DNA from: Porphyra umbilicalis
Taxonomy: Eukaryota; Rhodophyta; Bangiophyceae; Bangiales; Bangiaceae
Assembly (NCBI GenBank): GCA_002049455.2
Contig: KV918969.1
Span: forward strand, 1-64,000
Length of the DNA: 64,000 nt
Direction of reading: 5' to 3'
Shown here in pieces: positions 22,874 through 32,460 of this stretch. Position 1 is the first letter of the stretch. Each line of letters opens with the position of its first letter. The notes beneath the pieces are model-generated. The model searched no databases, had not been told where the DNA came from, and saw only the letters and a program-made list of their open reading frames with translations. The translations under genes and the position numbers were made by a program.

Positions 22874-24239
22874 AGAAAGGAGAGAGGCGGTGGCGACGAA
22901 GGAGGCAACGACAGGGTCGACACGCCAAAGAGCGCCAAGGCTATGCGCAAAGAGCGCGATGTTGCACGAGGGTGCGCCGAGGTCTCTGGCAGGTGCAGAC
23001 CAGCGACGAGATGGCGCCAGCGCGCAAGCACCAGCCGCGGGCTGCCGCCTGTGGCCGCGGTCTGTGGCGAAGCAGATTGTTTGAGCGGCACAGAATCGGA
23101 TGACCCGGGGTGCCTGGTGGATAGAGTAAGCTGTGATAAATTCATTTTAAATGGCTTTCGTCTCCCGTGGACCAATAGCAAAGGAGACACCCTGGAGCGG
23201 ATGGTCAATTGAATGCGCCTTATCGTAGTTTTCTGGTTATTCCGTGCAATCTGCGACCGTGCATCCGGTATGCCATGGCGTCCCCCAGTTATCGCCGTCC
23301 TGTTCGGCATGCCGTCTCGTCGTGGGTTCTCTGGGCAGGGGAATGGCGACGGCGCGGCCGGGTGTCGTGGCCGCAGGGCCAGCAGGAACGCCGAGATTGC
23401 CGCGGTGCTTTTTCCCCCCTCAGGGCGCCCTCGGGGCCACCGGCGGGTAATGTTCGCCTGCCCCTGGTAGGCAAGCAGCCAGACTGCCCCGCCGGCTCCC
23501 ATGCACCGTTTCTGGGATGACGCGCTAAGCTTACTGGCTTCGATACTTGGCCGCCATTCCCCACTGATACGTGTGCTTCGAAGGCAGATGCCCCCAGCTG
23601 GCCAATAGCGGAACGGAGTGTGCGACATTGCGTGTAATTGAATAACGAATTAGACTTTGAATTGGAACGGCTTCCCATCTTGATCTGTGCATCCGACGGC
23701 ATGTGAAAGAGGGTCTATTCCTCGCCGGAGCCCCGTTGCCCTGGGAGGTCCTGTGTTCTCGGTCGTCGGGGCTGTGCTTGTGCACAGACGCGACGGCGTT
23801 GGGAGATTTGATGACGGGCGACCAGGTTGGGGGCCTCGTCGCCACCGCCACGGGTGCTGAAGGTGGTGGACCGGGAAGGGGCAGGATTCCGCGCACGCTC
23901 GCCACCCTCCTTGGCGTGCGGACAGGCGCCCACGGGTGCATGTGGTGGCCACCCCCGCTCGTGGGCTGCGCCGTCTGCCTCCTGGCCGACGAATGACATC
24001 TCGCCGTCGCCGTCGGACCACGTCAAGCGCCAGCGTAGCGCCCGCCGCGCCCGCCCACCACGGCTCCGACGCCTGCAGCGGCCGACGGAGCGGCAGCGGC
24101 GAGGACGCCCTCGCGGGCCCGCGCGTCGCCCATGCCGCGGTTGCCCGGCGCGCCGCCGCCATCGACCAACCGGAGCCGCTCCAGCTTTTCGGACTCGACA
24201 AGCGCTTCGGCCGACCACAGCCAGTTGCCCTCTGTCAGC
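22874..24239. other. unassigned intergenic region
   Basis: Contains the upstream side of the zinc-finger gene (a run of 10 G near 22,826 lies just inside it), a locally A+T-richer stretch at 23,120-23,240, and otherwise G+C-rich sequence. No conserved domain was seen on either strand. Confidence 0.35.
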
Positions 24240-24551
24240 GCGCCCCGCTCGAGCGTGGCGTGGAGCGTCGCGCCACCGCCACAGGCCGCCGCCGTTGCCG
24301 CTGCAGCCGAAAGACGCCGCCCCGCTCGAGCGTGGCGTGAAGCGTCGCGCCACCGCCACAGGCCGCCGCCGTTGCCGCTGCAGCCGTACGACGCCGTCCT
24401 GCTCGAGCGTGGCATGGAGCGTCGCGCCAGTGCCACAGGCCGCCGCCGTTGCCTCTGCAGCCGTACGACGCCGCCCCGCTCGAGCGTGGCGTGGAGCGTC
24501 GCGCCACCGCCACAGGCCGCCGCCGTTGCCGTTGCGGCCGTACGACGTTGC
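24240..24551. repeat. 78-bp tandem repeat, four copies
   Basis: Units begin near 24,240, 24,318, 24,396 and 24,474 and share CTCGAGCGTGGCGTGGAGCG, CGCCACCGCCACAGGCCGCC and TTGCCGCTGCAGCC. 78 bp is 26 codons, so open frames run through it, but no protein family is recognised. Confidence 0.85.
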
Positions 24552-25328
24552 GGCCGTACGACGTTGCCCCCGCTGCCGTCCGCCAAAGCCGCCGCTGCCG
24601 TTGCCGTCGTCCGCTGCCGTCCACAGCTGCAGTTGTCCAACGCTGCCGCTGTCCGCCGCTGCAGCTGCCGCCAACGCCTCCACTGCCGCCGCCGCCGTTG
24701 CCGTTGCCCCTGACGGCCGCAGACAGTTGTTCCACATCTGAAACGCAGCTGCGGGACGATCTGTCCCACTGCCACATCCGTGGCGACCGTGGCTGCTCCT
24801 TTCCCACCCCCCTCGGCGGGGATGAGAGAGACGGCGCCGCGGGTTGCGTGGGACGCGTCGCCGCCAGCGCCAGCGCCGCCGCTTCTCGTTCTCGCGATGG
24901 GAGCGCGGCCACGCCCGCCGCCAGGACACGTCCCCCCCCCCCTTCCCCCCCCACCACCCATTGATGCACCTCACGCAGAGCCTCGCGGCGCGTCCGGTGC
25001 CACATGCAGCGGGCGCGAGAACACGGTGCATGACCGCGGACGGTGGCTCCGAAGACGAGGAGACAGCTCAAGATGGCTTGAGGTTCAAGGGTAAAAGCCT
25101 TGCACAGCTTCCCCTCCAGCCTCGTGCTTCCTTGCACACGCCGATGCACACACGATGAGGTCACACGATCCCTTCAGGAATTTAGCGGTCCACGAACGCC
25201 GACTGCTCATTGGCTGTCCGTTCCCGCAAATTGCTGACAGCACGTTTGCAACCGTCCCGCATGAGAAACGGAAGGGGGTCCATTTTTTGTGGAAGTGCCA
25301 TATACTGGTCAATCCTAAAACTGTTAAC
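24552..25328. other. G+C-rich region upstream of the EMC2-like gene
   Basis: Continues with short GCCGTTGCCGCTGC repeats, C-rich tracts near 24,937, and a less biased stretch 25,080-25,328 probably belonging to the 5' flank of the downstream gene. No gene assigned. Confidence 0.35.
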
Positions 25329-25427
25329 TAGCGCCCTAATAGCGCCCAGCAGGTGGCGGGCGCTGGGCGTAAAAGCGCCCAAATCGCGCCCTATTAGCGC
25401 CCTATCTGCGCCCCTTATGAGCGCCCC
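25329..25427 (+). promoter_or_regulatory. cluster of AGCGCCC motifs, candidate promoter element
   Basis: Within about 100 bp the heptamer AGCGCCC occurs six times (one on the minus strand as GGGCGCT, near 25,358), with two CGCGCCC/TGCGCCC variants, separated by A+T-rich spacers. It lies about 500 bp upstream of the EMC2 homology. Arrays of one short motif suggest transcription-factor binding, but the factor is unknown. Confidence 0.45.
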
Positions 25428-25921
25428 AAGGCTCACATAACAACCCTAGTCCCCGCCCACCCGCGTGGCGACAGCAGCCGCCTGCTCGGCGCCCGCGTCG
25501 CGCGTGGATCCCCCCCGCTTCCCCGTCGCGGCCACACCTCTGCCGTCCCTGCCAAGTGGGTACCCCACTGGTCCGCGATCCATCGCGTCCCGCCGCCGGG
25601 CATTGACGGCGCTGCCGGCGTCGCTGCCTTTACCTCCCCCCCCAACGGCCGCGGCCTTCCCACCATGCGCCGTCGACAACGGGGCGAGGCGGCCCCGCCC
25701 CCCCCCCCCCCCCCCCCCCCACCCCCCCCCCCTCCTCCTCCCCACGGCCGCCAACGGGGTGCCCCCCCCCCCTCGCTGTCGGCGGCCCCCCGCCTAGACG
25801 CCACCCGCGGCCACCACCGCCCCGCCGCGACGCTCGCGGCGCTCCGCCCCCTCCTCTCCCTCACGGGCGGTTCTCCCCCCCTGGCGCTCCCCCCTTCCGT
25901 GGGCGCCCCCCCCCCCCGCCC

Positions 25922-26757
25922 ATCCGCCACGGCACCGCAGCCTACTATGCCGGCCTCGAAGCCGCCGCGGCGGCGGCGTGGGAAGTCGGTGCCACCGCCG
26001 TCGGTGATGCGGCAGCGGCGACGCTCTCCGCCGTCTTCCCCGGCACCCCCCGCCTCGACCGCCTCCTCGCGCTGCGCGCAGAGGCGGTCGGCGACGTGGC
26101 CGCCGCGGCGTCCACCTACCGGTCCGCCATTGCCGCCGCGCCGGCCACGTCGGCGGGGGCGGCCAAGCGGCAAGTGGCGTTGGCCAAGGGCGCCGGCCGC
26201 CCCGCCGCCGCCGCCGCCCTCCTCCGCGCCTACCTCGCCACTTGGGCGACGGACGTGGGTGCGTGGGAGGAGCTCGGCGCGCTCGCGGCGGCCGCGGGGC
26301 GCGCCGACGAGGCGGTGTTTGCGGCCGCCGAGGCGTTTACGCTCGCGCCGGGCGGGTGGGCGCGCCCGACGCGCCTCGCCGACGCGTATTATACGGCGGG
26401 GGGGGGGGACGCCCTCCGCCGCGCGCGCGTGTATTACGCGGTGAGCTTGCGCGCGCGGCGGCGGGGGAATGTGCGCGCGCTCGTCGGGCTCTGGTTGGCC
26501 GCCTCGGCGCTCGAAGTGGAGCGGGGGGAGGGGGGGGGGGGTGTGCCGATGGGGAGGACGGTGGGGACGGGGGGGACGCGATGAAAAATCGGCGCCTGCT
26601 GGCGTGGGCGGCGGACGGCCTCCGCGTGGAGTTTGGGGGGCGGGGGGCCGTAGGCCGCGCGGTGCTGCGCGTCGTGGAGGGGGGGGTTGTGGCGGGCGCC
26701 GTCGGGGGGGGGGGGTGGGGGGGGGGGGGGGGGGCGCCGAGGCAGGGGGGTGCGTGA
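25922..26757 (+). CDS. EMC2: ER membrane complex subunit 2-like TPR protein, frame broken by G/C runs
   Basis: EMC2 is the cytosolic tetratricopeptide subunit of the ER membrane complex, which inserts tail-anchored and multipass proteins. The family pattern is clear from 25,928: a helix with YYAGLEAAAAAAW, SAVFPGTPRLDRLLALRAEA, then KRQVALAKGAGR, LRAYLATWATDVGAWEEL, AEAFTLAPGGW and ADAYYTAGGGDALRRARVYY followed by RGNVRALVGLWLAAS. These match conserved EMC2 helices in order. After a G-rich tract (26,520-26,580) the expected C-terminal helix continues in another frame (MKNRRLLAWAADGL). The N-terminus lies upstream in another frame, beyond a run of 11 C at 25,908. Either homopolymer errors or small introns explain this. 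The true start is unknown. Confidence 0.75.
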
Positions 26758-27210
26758 GCCCTCGTCGGGGTCAGAGGGCGACGAGGGGGAGTGACGCTGC
26801 GGCGGGGGGGGGGGGGGGGGTGTCCACCGTCACGTCACGCCGGTGGTGGAAACCAAAACCACGGGCGCCCCGCGTTGCTCCACCGGCTCGTGACACGGGC
26901 GACTGGCGCGGTGCGTCGCGGCTTGCGGCGGCGGCGACTGGCGGCCGGCCGCCGGCTGGCCGCGCCGCGGGCGGCGTGCGCGGCTCGGCCGCCCATACCC
27001 CGACGCGCCGCCCCCCGGTGGCAGGCGGCCGCCATTGCCGGCGCGGGCGGCGCGCGGCGGCGCGCCGCCCGCCCGCGCCGTGCCGCTCCACCCCCGCGTC
27101 GGCAGCGGGACTCCTACGGGAAGATCGCAGGATATCGAGTCGTAACCAGGCCTCACCAAGAGTATTTCGGGAAGGGTATCACTCGAGTATATTTTTCGGG
27201 TATATACTCA
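26758..27210. other. 3' flank of the EMC2-like gene
   Basis: Contains a run of at least 14 G near 26,805, then G+C-rich sequence with no recognised domain to 27,110, then a sharp shift to A+T-richer DNA with GTATA/ATACTC motifs that flanks the following inverted-repeat element. Confidence 0.4.
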
Positions 27211-27212
27211 TA

Positions 27213-27355
27213 CTAGTGCCCGGTGGTCGGCTAGCGCCTGGAGGGCACTTTGAATTATAAGACCGGACACTATTCAGTAACATGGCAGGTGTCACCATGA
27301 CGACAGGACGCGCGCGTGTCTTTTCATGCGAACACTCTTCATCACACTCCTGTAC
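27213..27355 (+). repeat. left terminal inverted repeat of the 2.28-kb element
   Basis: 143 bp, reverse complement of 29,353-29,495 with one mismatch (ATCACAC versus ATAACAC). Confidence 0.9.
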
Positions 27356-27375
27356 AGTCATTATTCGAATATGTC

Positions 27376-27412
27376 CGGCTTGGTTATATCCACAGTGGAT
27401 ATAACCAAGCCG
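27376..27412. repeat. perfect palindrome, 18-bp arms, 1-nt centre
   Basis: CGGCTTGGTTATATCCAC / GTGGATATAACCAAGCCG separated by a single A. It lies just inside the left inverted repeat and can extrude a hairpin. Confidence 0.9.
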
Positions 27413-27552
27413 AACAAATCGTGGAAATTTGCATTGCTGGAGGACTGGATGCGATGGACTCGATGCCGTCAGCCGATGCACCCCCTTCACCAGCGCGCCT
27501 CGGTCCTGGTGTCGCCCTCATCATCGCACGCAACGCTTCTCGCATGCATGGG

Positions 27553-27765
27553 AGGGGTGTGGGGTGGGAGGGGTGTGGGGTCGGGGGTGTGTGGGGTGGG
27601 GGGTGCGTTGGGTGGGGGGTGTGTGGGGTGGGGGGGTGTGGGGTGGAGGGGGTGTGGGGTGGGGGGGGTGTGGGGTGAGGTGGGGGGGGGTGGGGTGGGG
27701 GGGTGGGTGGGGGTGGGGTGGGGGGGGTGGGGGGTGTGGGGGGCGTAGGAGGCGGCGCGGGGTGG
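27553..27765 (+). repeat. G/T-only simple repeat, quadruplex-prone
   Basis: About 210 bp of GTGTGGGGTGGGG-type units, nearly lacking C and A on the plus strand, inside the 2.28-kb element. Many runs of 4-9 G at short spacing make G-quadruplex formation likely. Confidence 0.85.
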
Positions 27766-28391
27766 GTTGGGGTGGTGTGCGTGTGCGTAGGGCGGGGTTG
27801 GTAGGGTGAGCAGTGTGTAAGAGGCGAGGCGAGGCGGGTTCGGATGGCGTGGATGTGGGTAGGGTCCGGTGGTTGGAGTGTATGGGGTGGGGCATGTGCG
27901 GTTGTTGTACAGTCAATATCCGGTTATATATCACCCTTGCGCACATTGTGGCCCCTGCTCCAGCGATGCATTCTTGTGGCGCACCGTGCTGGGACGTCGT
28001 GCATCGTCCCTGCTGAGACCCAGATCGGGCCTCGAATCAAGCCCGATCGCGAGGTTCTCTGTCACAAACTGGCTGGGTGTCCACGGTCGATCGCGTCGGG
28101 AATGCTTCAATTACGGATTTGATTGCACGTGAGACTGCGACCTCGTGTGCTCTTCTGACCGGATCCAACGCCAAGACAAGGCAGACTCGCTCAGGCAGCC
28201 TTCGACTTAGCCAGGGACGTGGCCCTCTTACCCCCCCACCCCCCAGCCCGCGTCCAGACCTGCCCCCTCCCCTCCCACGATATGTATCAGCGTGAACAAA
28301 TAGCAACAGAAATTGTCGTGATTACTTCATATCGCAATGAGACGTTTGTGGTCTTGGGACCGACGACAACTTTAGCGATGCAAGGGAAAAC

Positions 28392-28703
28392 TCATCCTTC
28401 TTCGAGGTCCATGTCACCCTCACTCCCATCACTCTCAGAGACCCCGCTTTGCGGCAGGTCCTCACTCCCGTCATCGTCAGAGTCCCCGCTATCCGACAGT
28501 TCATCCCGCCGCTCCGAGGTCCCCTCACAGTCACAGACCCGGCTGTTCTGCAGGCCCTCACTCCGTGCACCGCGCGCGTCGGAGCCCCCCGCCCGCTTTT
28601 CAAACAAAATCTCGTCGGCTGTCGCAGCCAGCACACCCTCGTCATCCTCGACTGACAGCCACTCCTGCACCGCCATCTCTCGTGCGGCCATTGCGGCATT
28701 CAA
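28392..28703 (-). CDS. hypothetical acidic protein inside the 2.28-kb element
   Basis: 103 codons from an ATG: MNAAMAAREMAVQEWLSVED, then a basic segment, then a strongly acidic tail (DSGDSDDDGSED; EGDMDLEEG). The composition resembles acidic N-terminal regions of some transposases (for example piggyBac), but no catalytic domain follows. It may be a relic of the autonomous parent, or chance. Confidence 0.3.
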   Translation of the reverse strand: MNAAMAAREMAVQEWLSVEDDEGVLAATADEILFEKRAGGSDARGARSEGLQNSRVCDCEGTSERRDELSDSGDSDDDGSEDLPQSGVSESDGSEGDMDLEEG

Positions 28704-28793
28704 TTACTCCGGATTGGGCTTTTTGCCGACTGTATGCCAGATGACGATCGAGGTTGGCTACTGATCGAGTAGAGAATGTCGATCGAGAATCTC

Positions 28794-28824
28794 CCAGTTA
28801 TATATCACCCTGATATATAACTGG
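28794..28824. repeat. palindrome, 14-bp arms, CCC loop
   Basis: CCAGTTATATATCA, CCC, TGATATATAACTGG. A related ATATCCGGTTATATATCACCC lies near 27,917 and its inverse (TATAACCGGATAT) near 28,831. Confidence 0.9.
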
Positions 28825-29352
28825 AGCGTATATAACCGGATATAGACTGTAGTGGGGTGAGCTGTGCTTGGACGTACAGGTGGGCTGGGCTGGGATGAAC
28901 CGGGAAGAGTATTGCTGATCCCCGAATTTTGTCCTGGTGGACAGAGACTGACTTGCGGACCGACTCTCTCCACCAATCAGATGCGCCCCTGGGACTGACT
29001 TGGTGCTCCTGATTTCTTACATGTGCCCATGCAGCCTGGAAATCAACATCAGCTTCTCCTCTCATCTGCACTTCTGGCGAGGAGACAGTAGAAATTCTCA
29101 AGATCTCGCGTGGGCAGCTTGCTCAATGCCAAGAAAAGCGGATCCAGCGGCAACAAACAGTGAGTTCTGCTCGATGCAAGGTCCTGGCACAGAATGCGGG
29201 CTTTCTATTGGCTTCGATGCCTTCTTACTGTCGTTTTAAACCAATAGAGTGCTCTTATTCAGAGTCAGTCTCCGTCTCTGTCCCCCAGGACAAAATTCGG
29301 AGATCAGCAATACACCAGGGTGCTGTGTCGGTATTGGCATGATGAAGGCGCA

Positions 29353-29495
29353 GTACAGGAGTGTTATGAAGAGTGTTCGCATGAAAAGACACGCGCGCGT
29401 CCTGTCGTCATGGTGACACCTGCCATGTTACTGAATAGTGTCCGGTCTTATAATTCAAAGTGCCCTCCAGGCGCTAGCCGACCACCGGGCACTAG
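29353..29495 (-). repeat. right terminal inverted repeat of the 2.28-kb element
   Basis: Reverse complement of 27,213-27,355, ending GGGCACTAG and followed by TA. Confidence 0.9.
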
Positions 29496-29497
29496 TA

Positions 29498-30709
29498 AGA
29501 GAGTAGACTCGCGGGATTTTTCGGTCCTTCCCCAATACCCATACTCGGTGAATGAGCAGTGGTCACATACCTGCGGAACCTGACGTCCAAGGGTATCAAG
29601 AGTGTTACTCGTACTCTCGATTCTGGATAATTCGACACTTTTGACGGTGAATTGACCGGATACTCCCACATCAAATCGACGCCTGGCAATCTGAGCAGAG
29701 GCAGAGCGTGCGATTCGGGCCAACATCACGCATCTGCATGCGTGCGAAGCGAGGGACAGCCCACCATCCACCCTCTTGCGCTCTTAGGCGTCCGTCATCC
29801 TTCTCTGCTCTCCCCGTGCCTCCGCCCCGATCTTCATCCTCGCCCACCTCGCGGCGCGGCGGCGGTCACCTTCCCAACCCTCCCGTTCGTCTCGCCTTTC
29901 GCGATCCTCTCGCTCGCTCCTTGCACTTCCACCGAGAGTTCCAATCGGTCCTTGGGGTGGACGCATTCGACAGGGCCTGTAGCCCTGATCGCCGCCCGGT
30001 CAGACCCAGTGACAATGCTCGTTCGGGCCGAGGAGCCAACGGAGGTCCGGCACCACGACGACATCAGCCGCTTAACGAATAAATTGGTATCAAAACTACA
30101 AAGTTAGCTGCACGAAGGAAATATGCATTCCTGTGAAAGGTATACGCATACCCGCGCCTCGGAACGACATTGGATACCGACGTCCCAAGACTTCAAGGGT
30201 ATGTACTCTTGATACCCGCTCTGTCAGGTTTGAGCGATACTCATACTCGGACGTCTAAAATCCGTCTCACTGTCAGCCAATACTCGGTGGCTGGATCCGA
30301 GCCACATACTGTACTCGTGGCTGAAACTGATACCCTTGGTGAGGCCTGGTCGTAACGACTGCCTGATCAGCCAGATTATTGCCTTGGCGCGTATCCATTT
30401 TGTGCTGGCAGCCTGCTGGCTCAACAGATACCTGGCAGATCGGCACGCATGTTTTCTGCTCTTTCGCTGCTTGTCTGGATCATCCAAATGCTGAGACGAT
30501 GCTCAGCTCGTGCTGTTCTTCTGCTGTACGCTAGTATAACTCCTAGGAGGCGCGGAGTTATCTCGCTTCCACCAATAGGAAGCCGTTATCATAATTCTGC
30601 AGCAGACTTGATGCTGAAGACATGCGCTGCAGGTGCAGCCCAGTTGCAGGTTTCCACAGACCCGGCACAGAAAATGTGCGCTGCAACAGGGGTCCGGCAG
30701 CGACCTGCA
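29498..30709. other. region between two repeats; no gene seen
   Basis: 29,500-30,350 shares ATACTC/GGGTAT motifs with the left flank of the 2.28-kb element (see 27,145-30,350). 30,350-30,709 is of moderate G+C and contains a hairpin (ATAACTCC…GGAGTTAT, 30,536-30,561). A 151-codon plus frame at 29,652-30,107 is not recognised. Confidence 0.4.
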
Positions 30710-31425
30710 ATTCCAGGCACGTACGTGCAATACCCTGGCCTGCAGGGCGGTGGCGTGCTCGGCGACGCATTGACACCGGACATGCCGGCCGGCTCTATGG
30801 CCGCGAGCGCGCACGGGGGAACTTACAGCCACGTTGCCGTGGTGGGGGGGGCGTCGGGCGGGGAAAGGGGTGCCGCCTCCGCCACCGCAGCGGCGGCGGC
30901 CCGCCGGCGTCGCGCGGCGCCCACGGGCGAGGCCGTCACTCCGCCGCGCAGCGCACCTGCGCACGGCGGGCAGGGCGGCCGACACGGAGCAAGGGCGGGC
31001 GAGTGGGACTGATCGCCGCGCGACGAGGCGCCTGTAACCGCGCCGCTAGATGGCGTCAGCAACCGCCGACGCGCCGCCGCAACAGAAGACGGCGCGCAGG
31101 CACGATCACCCGCGGGTCATCGTGGGCGCGTCAAGCCCCGGCAGTCGCTGCGCGCGGTCACCGCGCGCAACTCGGGGCCGTAGAGGGGGCACGGGGGCAG
31201 GCGCCGTCGGGGCCCAGTGACCCCTGTGGCAGGACAGTCCTTCTCAGCCACGTAACTCCATTCGTTTTTAGCGTCATCGCGACCCTTCCAACACTGACAC
31301 GCCCTCAGATCCCTGAGGACACGAATGCAGGCTGCCACCTCTGAAACGGAGAGCAAGTCCCTTGATCTAAGTATATGTGTGCATCACTACACTTTGAGAG
31401 CACCCTGTCCTAAAGGCCAGGGAAT
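30710..31425 (-). mobile_element. Y repeat copy 1 (inverted relative to copies 2-4)
   Basis: 716 bp nearly identical to 40,887-41,602 in reverse complement. The consensus begins ATTCCCTGGCCTTTAGGACAG and ends near GCACGTACGTGCCTGGAAT. CCCTGGCCTT also occurs close to the other end on the opposite strand, giving imperfect inverted ends. The interior includes AAACGGAGAGCAAGTCCC and a G+C-rich body. No protein domain was recognised in any frame. Class unknown, probably a non-autonomous mobile element. Confidence 0.75.
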
Positions 31426-32307
31426 CATGCTGCTCGTGGCTCACGCGGCCACTTTTCCAGACCTGCAAGCAGTCTGCAACACGCCATTGCAGAGGATTAG
31501 CAGATCTCTAAGGTACACGGTCTAAGCCCCACTGCGCTGGCAGGGCGGGCCCAGAAGTACATCTCGCCCTTCTGTCTGTCAGCACCTCTCTTCTCGACAC
31601 CTTCCACCGGTCCCCACGACGCCCTCACACGGCCTTGTCACTTTCCTCCCGGCTACCAACCCACCCCTGTCACCTCCCCACCTCCATCACCATCACCCCC
31701 CTCTGCCTCCCCCCGCTGCCTCCCTACCGCTGCCACTCCGCCGCTGCCTCCCCGCCGCTGCCTCATCCCGTTTCCTCCTCCCCCGCCACCACGCCAGCCG
31801 GGCGTCACCCCACTCCGCCCTCCCCCCCCCCCTGCCATCACACTTGCTACACGCTGCCCCTTCCCCGCCACCCATTGGGTCTGGATTTACCCTCTCGCGT
31901 ACGCTCTCGGCACCCATTTCCCTTGACCGCATGTGCATGTAGCTTGTGCATGCAGCTAGCCGTTGTCTTGCATGTCTTCTCCTGGGTGTCGTGGGCATTT
32001 AGTCTGTCGATGCACAGTGAGGCGGGAGGGGGGCGAGGGTTCTGTCCTCGACTGGTTCAGGTGCGTGGTCAGGATGAGTTGTCTCTGAGGACCAGGCCAC
32101 TGACGTTGTGCCCTTGTACCGTTCAAATTTACTTCTGTCTGCTTGTATATCCGCCTCCCCTTCCATGCTGCATTTCTTCTTCTTGCGTTCTGCTTTGTTC
32201 ATTTCCTTGCTACCCTTCTCTGTTATGCGTCCCCTTTTGTTTTCTGCTTGGGATGCTGTGTCTTCCTAGTATCCCGCAGGTAGACAGACGTGGGATAACG
32301 TCTTTGC
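31426..32307. other. unassigned region, pyrimidine-rich in part
   Basis: 31,600-31,900 is rich in C and T on the plus strand (CCTCCCC, CCGCTGCCTC repeats); 31,900-32,300 is more balanced. A 243-codon plus frame (31,635-32,366) has Cys/Leu-rich low complexity and is not recognised. Confidence 0.35.
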
Positions 32308-32460
32308 TTGGGAGTGGGGTAGGGGTGGTGTGGGAGTTGGGTAGGGGTGGTGTGGGAGTGGGGTAGGGGTGGTGTGGGAGTGGGGTAGGGGTGGTGTGGG
32401 AGTGGGGTAGGGGTGATGTGGGAGTGGGGTGGGGGTGGTGCAGGAGTGTGCTGCGGGTGA
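32308..32460 (+). repeat. 22-bp minisatellite, about seven copies
   Basis: Unit GAGTGGGGTAGGGGTGGTGTGG with small variants, then a decayed tail. G-run spacing is compatible with quadruplexes on the plus strand. Confidence 0.9.

Larger units (their letters stand above)
27213..29495. mobile_element. 2.28-kb DNA transposon-like element with 143-bp inverted repeats, TA duplication
   Basis: The ends CTAGTGCCCGGTGGTCGG… and its reverse complement are flanked by TA (27,211-27,212 and 29,496-29,497), the target duplication of Tc1/mariner elements. The inverted repeats match at 142 of 143 positions, so insertion is recent. The interior holds no transposase; it has perfect hairpins (27,376-27,412; 28,794-28,824), a G/T-only tract and an acidic ORF. 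A non-autonomous element is the simplest reading. Confidence 0.85.
27145..30350. other. possible outer inverted-repeat element hosting the 2.28-kb element
   Basis: ACCAGGCCTCACCAAG at 27,145-27,160 is the exact reverse complement of CTTGGTGAGGCCTGGT at 30,335-30,350, with partly matching outer flanks (CGTAA). Both ends and the interior share many ATACTC/GGGTAT motifs. This may be a decayed transposon into which the 27,213-29,495 element jumped. Evidence is limited to a 16-bp match. Confidence 0.35.

Noticed and set aside
22100..23212. 370-codon plus-strand frame
   Set aside because: It is the antisense shadow of the zinc-finger gene, whose Cys/His spacing identifies the real strand.
23715..25164. 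Overlapping minus-strand frames of 309-438 codons
   Set aside because: They arise from the 78-bp repeat and its G+C-rich flanks; repeat length divisible by three keeps frames open.
30622..31344. 240-codon frame conserved among Y repeat copies as a protein gene
   Set aside because: Copies 1, 2 and 4 keep it only in part, copy 3 lacks part of it, and the Arg/Gly-rich product has no motif; conservation is explained by DNA similarity.
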